Positions 38,646 through 48,014 of a stretch of DNA of 60,821 bases are shown here, piece after piece. This DNA comes from Ruminococcus sp. (GTDB lineage: Bacteria > Bacillota > Clostridia > Oscillospirales > Ruminococcaceae). The first letter of the stretch is position 1. Each line of letters opens with the position of its first letter. The notes beneath the pieces are model-generated. The model was not told the DNA's origin. It saw only the letters and a list, made by a program, of their open reading frames with translations, and ran no database searches. The position numbers and the translations under genes are program-made. The DNA is taken from assembly GCA_031262105.1 (NCBI GenBank), contig JAISIH010000012.1:1-60821 (forward strand), written 5' to 3'.

Positions 38646-39496
38646 AAAATGTTATTATCACGGGTGCGACAGGGTTTGTCGGGTTTGCGCTGACAAGGGA
38701 GCTTATAAAGCAGGGCTTTGACGTCACCGTCCTTTGCAGAAAAGGCTCTGAGAGGCGGCGGCGGTTCGACGGGCTGCCTGTAAAAATCATTGAGTGTGAC
38801 TTATCGAATGAAGAAAAATTTAGCCTTTGCGGCGAATTTGATACATTCTATCATCTTGCTTGGGAGGGCGGACGAAACGATTTTGAGAGCCAATACAAAA
38901 ATATTTCGCGGACGATTTTTTGTCTTGAACTTGCGAAAAAATACGGTTGCGAAAGGTTTATCTGCACCGGGTCGCAGGCTGAATACGGCGAGGTTCCCGC
39001 TGACGTTTTAATAACCGAAGATACTCCGTTAAACCCTGTGACAGCGTATGGTTCGGCGAAGGTTGCGGCGTATTATCTTGTGAGAGATTTCGCGAAACGT
39101 TTGGGGGTTGATTACTCATGGGTGAGAATTTTCAGCGTTTACGGTCAGAATGATAATCCGAATTCGCTTTTGCCACAGATTTTAGCCGCAAAAAAAGAGA
39201 ATCGCACCTTCAAAATGTCAACCGACGGCGAGCATATCTGGAACTATCTTCACGAAGACGACGCAGCAAGAGGGCTTATCGCAATCGGAAAATGTGCTGA
39301 AACGAACACAATTTTTAACCTTGCGGGGTCTGAAAATATGCCGCTTCGGTGGTTTATTTCTAAGGTTTATGACGGGGTAGAATACGGGACGGAGAGAAGT
39401 TTTATTAATCTTAATGTGAGCATTGAAAAATCGGTTGCCGCAATCGGTGAATATTCACATACAACATTTATTGATGATATACTAAGCGAAAAATAA
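38642..39496 (+). CDS. NAD-dependent epimerase/dehydratase (SDR family)
   Basis: NVIITGATGFVGFALTREL Rossmann motif, YGSAKVAAYYLVRDF YxxxK. Confidence 0.88.
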   Translation: MKNVIITGATGFVGFALTRELIKQGFDVTVLCRKGSERRRRFDGLPVKIIECDLSNEEKFSLCGEFDTFYHLAWEGGRNDFESQYKNISRTIFCLELAKKYGCERFICTGSQAEYGEVPADVLITEDTPLNPVTAYGSAKVAAYYLVRDFAKRLGVDYSWVRIFSVYGQNDNPNSLLPQILAAKKENRTFKMSTDGEHIWNYLHEDDAARGLIAIGKCAETNTIFNLAGSENMPLRWFISKVYDGVEYGTERSFINLNVSIEKSVAAIGEYSHTTFIDDILSEK

Positions 39497-39510
39497 TTGG
39501 AGGTACTGTA

Positions 39511-40659
39511 ATGAATTCATTACGTTCTTGTCCGATATGCGGTGAATACGAAACAAGATTTAAGATGGCGCAGATTTTCTCTATTATTGATTCTGTAGGG
39601 TTTTTAGAACAATTTAATGTTGTACAGTGTATGTGTTGCGGAATGTATTATGCAGACAGAGTTCCGGACCAGAATCAACTTGATTTATACTACAAGGAAT
39701 ACTCAAAATATGAGAATCATGATGATTTGAATTTTGATAATTCTCGTTATGAACTGATAACCGACACTATAAAACAAACTTTTCCGAACCGTGATATTTC
39801 TATTCTTGATGTAGGTTGCGGAAGAGGTAATCAACTATTGAGCTTAAAAGAATCCGGCTACAATAATATCACCGGACTTGAGGTTTCAAGTAATAACTGT
39901 GATTACATAAAAACGAGATACAGTATTAACACCATAAATTGCTCGCTGTTTGATATACCGCAAAAAATGCGAAATAATAAATATGACTGCATTATCGCCG
40001 ATGGTATTCTTGAACATTTAGGTGACGTACGAAGTGCCTGCAAAATCCTTTCAGGGTTATTATCCTTTTCGGGTGTTATGTTTATAGTAGTTCCGAATTC
40101 AGAAAAATTTATAGATAATGTCGGATTTCCTTTTGAGGAAATTTCCGGTGAACACATTAATTATTTTAATACTCATTCGCTGCAAAAACTAATGAGCTTA
40201 TATTCAATGAGTTTATTAAATAAAGTTTCGTTCTCTGCCCTGCAACCTAATATATTATGTACTTTTAGATTTGATGAGACTATGATTAATAATTCATTAG
40301 AACGATATTTTCAATTATCAGAAAAAGCTATTGAGAATTTCAATAGTATAATTGATGAATATGTTATTAATCAGATCCCGGTCTACGTTTGGGGTGCAGG
40401 TGCATTGTGCCAAAGATGTCTGGCTGCAACGAATTTAGTCAATGCAAATATAGTGAAAATCCTTGACTCAAATCAAAACATACAAGGTCACAAAATTCAA
40501 GATATACCGATTTGTTCTCCTGATATTATATTAAGTGAAAATGTTGAGGACATTATAGTAATTACGTATCATGCGGCAAATAGTATAAAACGGCAACTCA
40601 ATCAGTACAACTATAAGAAAAGGGTTATCTTTTGGCCGGACAACCCAAAGGAGAATTAA
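39511..40659 (+). CDS. Sugar C-methyltransferase-like SAM enzyme with N-terminal Zn motif
   Basis: CPIC...CMCC pairs, ILDVGCGRGNQLL SAM motif I, C-terminal VYVWGAGALCQRCL domain. Confidence 0.8.
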   Translation: MNSLRSCPICGEYETRFKMAQIFSIIDSVGFLEQFNVVQCMCCGMYYADRVPDQNQLDLYYKEYSKYENHDDLNFDNSRYELITDTIKQTFPNRDISILDVGCGRGNQLLSLKESGYNNITGLEVSSNNCDYIKTRYSINTINCSLFDIPQKMRNNKYDCIIADGILEHLGDVRSACKILSGLLSFSGVMFIVVPNSEKFIDNVGFPFEEISGEHINYFNTHSLQKLMSLYSMSLLNKVSFSALQPNILCTFRFDETMINNSLERYFQLSEKAIENFNSIIDEYVINQIPVYVWGAGALCQRCLAATNLVNANIVKILDSNQNIQGHKIQDIPICSPDIILSENVEDIIVITYHAANSIKRQLNQYNYKKRVIFWPDNPKEN

Positions 40660-40661
40660 AA

Positions 40662-41684
40662 ATGTCATCACTTAAACGCGCAAAGATATATTCAAGCAAA
40701 CGACTCAACCTCAGCTCGGTTTTGCCATTGGAAACCCCGTTATCGGTAGAGATTGATATATGCTCTATCTGCAATTTTGCGTGTAAATTTTGTTTTCAAC
40801 ACGATAAAGAGTCGTTAAAAAAATACGCTTTTAAGTTGAAAGCTATGGAATATGGGTTATTTACAAAATTAGTAGATGATATATGCAATTTTCCTCAAAA
40901 GCCAAAAAAACTAAAACTTTTTGAGTTCGGAGAACCGTTGCTTAACAAGAATATCGGCGAGATGATTTGTTATGCAAAATCCGTAAATTGTGTTGAAGCG
41001 GTTGAAATTACTACTAACGGCTCTTTGTTAACCCCGACAACTGTTGACTCAATTATTGACGCCGGGATTGACAGAATAAACATTTCTATAGAAGCGATGA
41101 ATGATTCTGACTACTGCGAAATAACAGGTAAGAACATTAAATTTTCTGACATTGTCAGTAACGTAAAATACCTATACAATAACAAAAAAAATTGTATAGT
41201 GTATGTGAAAATTGCAGACATAAACCTCTCTCAAACTGAACGCGAACGTTTTTACGAAGTTTTTCAAAATATATCAGATGAAATGTATATTGAACATATT
41301 TCACCTATATGGCGGGGTACCGATTCTGTCGGTTATATTAACGATGACGGAATCGGGTCTTATGGACAAGTAATAAAAAGCGATAAAAAAATATGCACAT
41401 TTCTCTTCACGCGATTAGTTATTAATTCTGACGGAGAAGCAGTGCTGTGCTGTGTTGATTGGAAAAGTCAATATATAATCGGCGATGCAAAAAAAGAAAG
41501 TCTATATAACATTTGGAATGGCAATGCTTTAAAATCGCTGCAATTAAAACACTTAAATCTGAACAAAGATAAAATTGAAATTTGTTCAAATTGTAATGTT
41601 TATAAAACTTCAACAATTGATGATATTGATTCCGGAAGAGAGTCTATATTGTCGCGTTTTGAAAGAAAAGATGAGGTTAAATAA
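40662..41684 (+). CDS. Radical SAM/SPASM protein A
   Basis: CNFACKFC (CxxxCxxC) and C-terminal cysteines CC...CSNCNVY. Confidence 0.9.
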   Translation: MSSLKRAKIYSSKRLNLSSVLPLETPLSVEIDICSICNFACKFCFQHDKESLKKYAFKLKAMEYGLFTKLVDDICNFPQKPKKLKLFEFGEPLLNKNIGEMICYAKSVNCVEAVEITTNGSLLTPTTVDSIIDAGIDRINISIEAMNDSDYCEITGKNIKFSDIVSNVKYLYNNKKNCIVYVKIADINLSQTERERFYEVFQNISDEMYIEHISPIWRGTDSVGYINDDGIGSYGQVIKSDKKICTFLFTRLVINSDGEAVLCCVDWKSQYIIGDAKKESLYNIWNGNALKSLQLKHLNLNKDKIEICSNCNVYKTSTIDDIDSGRESILSRFERKDEVK

Positions 41685-42679
41685 TGATTAGGGAAACAAA
41701 AACGCGTACTGATTTGGCAAAAGAAATCCCGCTTCAGACACCGCTCGTTGTACATATTGATACGAATAATACCTGCAATTTCAGATGCAAGTTTTGTACT
41801 ACCGGTGATCATGATCTTCTCAAAAAAAACAACAGACCTTTAGGTGAAATGTCCTATATTACTTTCTGCAAAGTAATTGACGACTTAACTCAATTTGAAC
41901 GTCCTGTTAAGGATTTGCTGATGCATAAAAACGGTGAGCCGTTATTACATAAAGATATAGCAAAAATGATTTCTTATGCGAAATCGAAGAATGTTGCGAA
42001 TCGCATTATCCTTGTTACAAACGGTTCAAAGTTAACACCGAGTTTATCAAGAGACCTTGCAGCTACAAACGTGGACATCATACAAATCTCAGTCTCTCAT
42101 GTAACAGACGAGGGCTATTTGAAAATTTCTAACGTTAATGTATCATATGATGATATAGTCGGAAAAGTTGCGTACTTATATGCAAACATTAATCATGATA
42201 AAACTCGTTTGATAGCAAAGCTGATGGATACCGGATTAACTGACGGCGAGAGGCAAAAATTCATTGATGATTTCAGTATTATAACTGACGAAGCAAATAT
42301 AGAACATCCGATTAGTTACACACAACCTACCGTAAAAGATACGTCGCTCGGACTCGGCAATGGGACAACAAACGATAATTACAGAGCGGTATATAAGGAT
42401 ATATGCACGCTGCCTTTTTATACAATGAATATAAATTTTAACGGCAATGTGTCTGCTTGCAGTTTTGATTGGCGGCATAAACACATCATGGGCAATGTTT
42501 TAGAAAATACATTATTTGAAATTTGGAACGGCGAAAAATACAGAAACTTCAGAATAATGCAAGCCTCGAAACAAAGAGACAAAAATGAATTTTGCGTCGG
42601 CTGTGAGGCGGTATATAATCTCATAGATAACATTGACAGCTTTGGTGATGACATATTAAAACGAATTAAAATAGAATAA
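41684..42679 (+). CDS. Radical SAM/SPASM protein B
   Basis: CNFRCKFC (CxxxCxxC) and C-terminal CSFDWRHKHIMGN...CVGC. Confidence 0.9.
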   Translation: MIRETKTRTDLAKEIPLQTPLVVHIDTNNTCNFRCKFCTTGDHDLLKKNNRPLGEMSYITFCKVIDDLTQFERPVKDLLMHKNGEPLLHKDIAKMISYAKSKNVANRIILVTNGSKLTPSLSRDLAATNVDIIQISVSHVTDEGYLKISNVNVSYDDIVGKVAYLYANINHDKTRLIAKLMDTGLTDGERQKFIDDFSIITDEANIEHPISYTQPTVKDTSLGLGNGTTNDNYRAVYKDICTLPFYTMNINFNGNVSACSFDWRHKHIMGNVLENTLFEIWNGEKYRNFRIMQASKQRDKNEFCVGCEAVYNLIDNIDSFGDDILKRIKIE

Positions 42680-42716
42680 AAGACAATGCCTCGTGAAAAA
42701 CTTAAGGAAACAAATT

Positions 42717-43619
42717 ATGCAGTACATAATGATAAACGGCGGACTCGCTAACCAACTTTTCCAGTATATTTTCTTCCGCTATATCGAAGAAACAACAGGC
42801 GACGAATGTATCTTAGACGACAGCGAATTTGTTGTAACTAATTTCTTTAACGGATATGAAATAGAAGATATTTTCGGATTAAAACCGAAAAGGCTTTCAC
42901 AGATTATGCCGCCCGACGAGTGGGATAAATTAATTGAAAGCAGTCACAAAACAAGTTTTAAAACTATTCCGGGCATATTATCCGAAAAAGAACCGCTTTC
43001 GGTTATACAGGAAGGCAATCTGTTTATAGACGCGACAACATCTTACAAAAATCAATTCGACGGAGAAATTTTTAACGCCACTCTTAACGAATATGTGCCG
43101 CAAGTTAAGGATATTGAGGGAAGTATCTATTATTTCGGTTATTGGATAAATCCATTTTGGTTTTATTATATCAGGGACATCATAATAAAGGAATTGACAT
43201 TCCCTCCTATTACAGATGATTTTAATATCAATATGCGCAACCGGATTTGTTCGACTAACTCTGTCGCAATCCACGTAAGGCGCGGCGAATTTATTGATAT
43301 CGGCAGAGCAACACCATCTGAATTTTACTATAATAAAGTTTTTGAAATGCGTTATAAAGTCCGCAATCCGACATTTTTTGTGTTTTCGGACGATCTGAAA
43401 TGGTGTATCGAAAACGCCGAAAACTTAGGCTTTATTAAGACGGATGAGATTGTATATGTTGACGGCAACAAGCTTAAGGACAGTTTCAGGGATATGCAGC
43501 TGATGTCGCTTTGTCAGAACATGGTTTTCGGCTCCAGCAGTTTCAGCTATCTTGCATCTCTTCTCAATCAAAACCCTAACAAATTTATAATTCAGCCGAC
43601 ACGCCAATACACTTTATAA
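42717..43619 (+). CDS. GT11 family (alpha-1,2-fucosyltransferase-like) glycosyltransferase
   Basis: MINGGLANQLFQYIFFRYIE, HVRRGEF motif, FGSSSFSYLASLLN. Confidence 0.88.
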   Translation: MQYIMINGGLANQLFQYIFFRYIEETTGDECILDDSEFVVTNFFNGYEIEDIFGLKPKRLSQIMPPDEWDKLIESSHKTSFKTIPGILSEKEPLSVIQEGNLFIDATTSYKNQFDGEIFNATLNEYVPQVKDIEGSIYYFGYWINPFWFYYIRDIIIKELTFPPITDDFNINMRNRICSTNSVAIHVRRGEFIDIGRATPSEFYYNKVFEMRYKVRNPTFFVFSDDLKWCIENAENLGFIKTDEIVYVDGNKLKDSFRDMQLMSLCQNMVFGSSSFSYLASLLNQNPNKFIIQPTRQYTL

Positions 43620-43653
43620 TCAAATAAATTTCATACGGGACGGTCTTAAAAAC

Positions 43654-44943
43654 TTGAAAAAAGAAGATATTCTGTCGCTTGTGCGTGAATACGCCCGCGA
43701 AGAACACAACAAAACATCCTTTTCGCACGGCGATAAACTGGGTTATGCCGGGCGTGTTTATGACGAAAAAGAGATTGTGAATTTAGTCGATTCTTCGCTC
43801 GAATTTTGGTTAACGGGCGGAAGATATACGAAAGATTTCGAGAAGAAATTGGCGGATTATATCGGCGTAAAACACTGCCTTTTCGTCAACAGCGGAAGCT
43901 CGGCGAATCTTTGCGCCTTTATGGCGTTAACCTCCCCGCTCCTCGGTGACAGGGCGATTAAGCGCGGCGACGAGGTTATAACGGTTGCGGCGGGTTTTCC
44001 GACAACAATTGCGCCGATTGTGCAGTTCGGGGCAGTTCCTGTTTTTGTTGACGTTACAATCCCACAGTATAACATTGACTCCTCTATGCTCGAAAACGCG
44101 CTTACGGACAAAACGAAAGCAGTTATTTCAGCACACACTCTCGGCAATCCGTTCGATTTATCCGCCGTAAAGAAATTTTGCGAAACGCATAATCTTTGGC
44201 TAATCGAAGACAACTGCGATTCGCTCGGCTCGCTTTATAACGGCAAAAAAACCGGCTCTTTCGGCGACCTTTCAACGTCAAGTTTTTACCCGCCTCACCA
44301 CATCACGACAGGGGAGGGCGGCGCGGTTTATACCGACAATCCGCTTCTTGCGAAGATTGCAAAATCGCTGCGCGACTGGGGACGCGACTGCGTTTGCGAT
44401 TCCGGCATAGACAACCTTTGCGGACACAGATTCGACGGGCAATACGGCGGTTTACCGAAGGGTTACGACCACAAATACGTTTATTCTCATTTCGGTTATA
44501 ACCTTAAGGCATCCGATATGCAGGCGGCTGTCGGCGTTGCACAGCTTGAAAAAATAGATGATTTTACGAAAAAACGCCGCGCGAATTTTGATAAATTGAT
44601 GCTTATTTTTAAGGCTTACGAAGATAAATTTATCCTGCCGGAAAGTGAAAAAAACAGCGAGCCGTCGTGGTTTGGTTTTCCGCTTCTATGCAGAGAGAAT
44701 GTCAGCCGAGAAAAAATCGTTCGCTTTTTTGAAGAAAATAAAATTCAAACAAGGATGCTTTTTGCCGGAAATATTACAAAGCAACCCTGCATGGAGGGCG
44801 TAAATTATCGTATCGCCGGGGAGCTTAAAAACACCGACCTTATCATGACAAACCTTTTCTGGCTCGGGGTTTATCCGGGTATTGACGATAACGCCGTGGA
44901 TTATATTTCGGAAATAATGCATAAAATGTATTCTAATTTATAA
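43654..44943 (+). CDS. rfbH: CDP-4-keto-6-deoxyglucose 3-dehydrase (E1; RfbH/AscC-type PLP/[2Fe-2S] enzyme)
   Basis: DegT fold with His instead of the PLP Lys (SSFYPPHHITTGEGG) and exact C-X57-C-X1-C-X7-C pattern; TTG start. Confidence 0.93.
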   Translation: MKKEDILSLVREYAREEHNKTSFSHGDKLGYAGRVYDEKEIVNLVDSSLEFWLTGGRYTKDFEKKLADYIGVKHCLFVNSGSSANLCAFMALTSPLLGDRAIKRGDEVITVAAGFPTTIAPIVQFGAVPVFVDVTIPQYNIDSSMLENALTDKTKAVISAHTLGNPFDLSAVKKFCETHNLWLIEDNCDSLGSLYNGKKTGSFGDLSTSSFYPPHHITTGEGGAVYTDNPLLAKIAKSLRDWGRDCVCDSGIDNLCGHRFDGQYGGLPKGYDHKYVYSHFGYNLKASDMQAAVGVAQLEKIDDFTKKRRANFDKLMLIFKAYEDKFILPESEKNSEPSWFGFPLLCRENVSREKIVRFFEENKIQTRMLFAGNITKQPCMEGVNYRIAGELKNTDLIMTNLFWLGVYPGIDDNAVDYISEIMHKMYSNL

Positions 44944-44957
44944 TAGGAGTAATTAAA

Positions 44958-46646
44958 ATGAATTCGATTTCAAAGATGATAACCTTCATCGCAGCAGGTG
45001 CGATTATTCTGACTGCGTTGACGCTTATTATTATAACGTCGCTTACGTCATATAACTTGGAGGTTGAGGCAATCGGGCAGACTGCCGAAATGTGCGCAAC
45101 GAGTATTGCGGCGTTTATTGACGGCGATCTCGCAGACGAAATAATGAGTGCGGGGGAGATGCCGCCCGAAAAACAGGCACTTTGGGACGAACAGAAAAAG
45201 GACATTGACGACGCCCTCGCGACGCTTGAAAAAAATAACGCAATCTATCTTTACGCAATGGTGCCTGTTGACGAAAACGGGAACACGCATTATTACCTCT
45301 CTGCCGACGACAAAACAGGCGATATTCCTTATTGGACAGAAGAACCGGCTGACGTTTTTGATACGGAACTTTTTGATATAGTAATCGGCGAGGGTAAATA
45401 TTATCACGGCGGAATCTACGACAGCGGCGATTACGGTATGTGCCTTTCGGGGTATGCGCCGGTGTATAATTCCGACGGAAAAGTAGTTCTCGGCGTCGGG
45501 CTTGATATGTCGATTGAACAGGTAACGAGCGAAGTAACCCGCTTCGTAATTATCTGTGCGGCAAGTGCATTGCTGCTCCTTATTATAGAGATAATTGTTA
45601 TTTCTGCGCTAATCCGCCGCAATATCGCGAACCCGATAAAGGAGCTTACCGGATACGCAAAGGCGGTTGCTTCCGGCAACACCGGCATAAAAATTACCAA
45701 AATAACCGGCAATAACGAAATATCGGATCTGAAACGTTCCTTCGCGTCGCTCATCGAAGTTGACGAAAAACAGGCTTCGGAAATTACGCGGATAGCTTCC
45801 GGCGACCTTACAACGGAGATTATCGTTCGCGATAAAAACGACTCTGTCGGGAATTCGCTTTCGCTGATGGAAAAATCCCTCCGCGAACTTATCGGAAAGA
45901 TAACTGCTTATGCCTCTTCTCTCGGCGGCAATACATACGACCTCGACAGGGCAACCGAGGAATTTTCCGTTAATGCCGCAACCGGCGTGCGTTCTGTCGG
46001 CATGATTAAAGAAACGACAACCGACTTCCAAAAGCAGATTAACAGCATCGCCGAAAAAACAGTAGTTGAAGCGGAAAACTGCATGAAGACCGCCTCCGTC
46101 ACTGATGACGGCAAGCAGAAGATGGAGGAACTTTCTGCCGCTGTTGCCGACATCAAAGACTCCGGGCAGCAGATCGGCTCGGTTATAAAACTGATTGACG
46201 ATATCGCGTTCCAGACGAATATTTTAGCACTCAATGCTTCTGTCGAGGCGGCGCGTGCCGGAGTTCACGGAAAAGGTTTCGCGGTTGTTGCGGAAGAGGT
46301 CAGGAATCTTGCCGCGAAGAGTGCGGGGGCGGCTAAAGACAGCCAGAAGCTGATAAGCTTAACGGTCGAAAAAGCCGATGCGGGTGTGAAAGTTTGTTCC
46401 GACGCGGAGAGTTATTTCGATAAAATTTCTGACAACGTTAAGGCTTCAAATGCGGGAATTTTAGACCTTTCGGATGAAATGCGAAAGCTCAATTCCGCAA
46501 TCGAATCAATCAGCCGCGACATTGACAACCTCTCCGACGTCTTGACGTCAAATTCAAATGATATCCAAAAGATTAACGCGCTTTCGGAGGAACTTAAGGA
46601 AACTTCCGCAAATCTCACAGAACAGGCGAATGTGTTTAAGCTTTAA
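44958..46646 (+). CDS. Methyl-accepting chemotaxis protein
   Basis: TM-sensor-TM-HAMP and [51 protein letters not shown]. Confidence 0.95.
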   Translation: MNSISKMITFIAAGAIILTALTLIIITSLTSYNLEVEAIGQTAEMCATSIAAFIDGDLADEIMSAGEMPPEKQALWDEQKKDIDDALATLEKNNAIYLYAMVPVDENGNTHYYLSADDKTGDIPYWTEEPADVFDTELFDIVIGEGKYYHGGIYDSGDYGMCLSGYAPVYNSDGKVVLGVGLDMSIEQVTSEVTRFVIICAASALLLLIIEIIVISALIRRNIANPIKELTGYAKAVASGNTGIKITKITGNNEISDLKRSFASLIEVDEKQASEITRIASGDLTTEIIVRDKNDSVGNSLSLMEKSLRELIGKITAYASSLGGNTYDLDRATEEFSVNAATGVRSVGMIKETTTDFQKQINSIAEKTVVEAENCMKTASVTDDGKQKMEELSAAVADIKDSGQQIGSVIKLIDDIAFQTNILALNASVEAARAGVHGKGFAVVAEEVRNLAAKSAGAAKDSQKLISLTVEKADAGVKVCSDAESYFDKISDNVKASNAGILDLSDEMRKLNSAIESISRDIDNLSDVLTSNSNDIQKINALSEELKETSANLTEQANVFKL

Positions 46647-46653
46647 TGAACAT

Positions 46654-46684
46654 AAAAAATCCCTCGTAAATGAGGGATTTTTTT
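46654..46684. terminator. Rho-independent terminator
   Basis: AAAAATCCCTC-GTAAAT-GAGGGATTTTTTT. Confidence 0.9.
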
Positions 46685-46689
46685 GTTAC

Positions 46690-46761
46690 TGGGGTACAGG
46701 GATTCGAACCCCGGAAGTGCCTGAGTCAGAGTCAGGTGCCTTACCGCTTGGCGATACCCCA
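46690..46761 (-). tRNA. tRNA-Gln(CTG)
   Basis: Minus strand TGGGGTA...CCTGA-CTCTGAC-TCAGG...GGTTCGAATCC...TACCCCA; anticodon CTG; no encoded CCA. Confidence 0.95.
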
Positions 46762-46783
46762 AAATAAAAGTATCTGCCGGGAC

Positions 46784-46855
46784 TGGGATAGGTGGATTTG
46801 AACCACCGAAATGACGGAGTCAAAGTCCGTTGCCTTACCGCTTGGCTATATCCCA
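46784..46855 (-). tRNA. tRNA-Gln(TTG)
   Basis: Minus strand TGGGATA...ACGGA-CTTTGAC-TCCGT...GGTTCAAATCC...TATCCCA; anticodon TTG; no encoded CCA. Confidence 0.95.
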
Positions 46856-46871
46856 ATGTTGAGACTAATAT

Positions 46872-46900
46872 ATTATAGCACTTTAGAGGGGTTGTGTCAA
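46872..46900 (-). promoter_or_regulatory. Perfect-consensus sigma70 promoter of the tRNA-Gln pair
   Basis: Minus strand TTGACA - 17 nt - TATAAT. Confidence 0.85.
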
Positions 46901-46958
46901 CATTGACGGGGGAAAATCGGCAAAATAGCTAAAAAGGGCGGGCTAAAATTGTTAAAAG

Positions 46959-47558
46959 TTATAACTCATTACGATTTTGAAGGGCGCGGAAAAGGGTAAT
47001 GCTGTCGGTGTATTCTAAAACTGCGCCTACGGGGATACCGAGTGCGAGGCGTGTTACCTTTATGCCGAGGGGTTTTAAGAGCTTCGCGATGTATATTGAG
47101 GTCGCTTCGCCCTCGACTGTGGGGTTTGCCGCCATGATTACTTCGGTTACTGCCTGTTCGCCGGAGACACGGTTAAGAAGCTCTTTTATGCGGATATCGT
47201 CGGCGGTTATGCCGTCCATGGGGGATAAAAGCCCGTGAAGCACGTGGTATGTGCCGTGGTATTCGTTCGTTTTCTCGAAACTTTCGATGTCTTTCGGGAG
47301 TTCGACAACGCATACGGTTGAACCGTCGCGGCGCGGGTCGGCACAGACGGAGCAAATTTCTTTGTCGGTAAAATTGCAGCAGATTTTACATTCGTGAAGC
47401 GAACCGTGAACGTTAACAATCGCTTCGGCGAAGCTTTCGGCATCCTCTTTGCTCATTCGCATGACGTGGTATGCAAGCCTCCCGGCGGTTTTCATGCCGA
47501 TTCCCGGGAGCTTCGCGAATTGTTCGGATAGGATTATTAACGGGAGGGGAGTTGCCAT
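46959..47558 (-). CDS. recR: Recombination mediator RecR
   Basis: LPGIGMKTAGRLAYH, C4 zinc motif CKICCNFTDKEICSVC, Toprim region. Confidence 0.96.
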   Translation of the reverse strand: MATPLPLIILSEQFAKLPGIGMKTAGRLAYHVMRMSKEDAESFAEAIVNVHGSLHECKICCNFTDKEICSVCADPRRDGSTVCVVELPKDIESFEKTNEYHGTYHVLHGLLSPMDGITADDIRIKELLNRVSGEQAVTEVIMAANPTVEGEATSIYIAKLLKPLGIKVTRLALGIPVGAVLEYTDSITLFRALQNRNEL

Positions 47559-47641
47559 TATTTTACCTCGAAAATAGGGTTTTACGCAACGGTTAACACT
47601 GCGGCGAGAATTATATCACTGCGGTGGGTTGGACTATACTA

Positions 47642-47992
47642 TTAAAATAACCCCGGGAGCGATACTCCGCCGGTAACCTTTTCCATTTCGGTTTCGGTTA
47701 CGCGGGTGATTTCAGACACGCCTTGGTTAAACGCGCTTAGGATAAGGTCTTCGAGGGACTCAACGTCAGCAGGGTCAACAACTTCGGGCTTGATTTTAAG
47801 GGACTTAACCTCTTTTTTACCGCTCATAACCATTTCAACCGCGCCGCCGCCGACGGAAACGTTAAAATCGCGTTCTTCAATATCGTTTTGAAGATCGGTA
47901 ATCTTCGACTGCATCTGCCTTGCTTGGGTTATCATCTGGTTCATGTTCTGGGCGCCGCCCTGTTTGAATTCGTTCGGTAATCTGACCTTCAT
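47642..47992 (-). CDS. YbaB/EbfC nucleoid-associated protein
   Basis: NMNQMITQARQMQSKITDLQNDIEE...VEMVMSGKKEVKSLKI. Confidence 0.94.
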   Translation of the reverse strand: MKVRLPNEFKQGGAQNMNQMITQARQMQSKITDLQNDIEERDFNVSVGGGAVEMVMSGKKEVKSLKIKPEVVDPADVESLEDLILSAFNQGVSEITRVTETEMEKVTGGVSLPGLF

Positions 47993-48014
47993 TTTTTATA
48001 ATTCCTCCGAGGTT

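Noticed and set aside
32942-46646. RiPP cluster, considered because of the two SPASM radical SAM proteins
   Set aside because: No precursor-like small ORF, peptidase or RRE domain is visible; all neighbours are sugar or glycosyl-transfer enzymes
46690-46900. tRNA-associated integrative element
   Set aside because: No integrase, attachment-site repeat or mobile genes next to the tRNA-Gln pair
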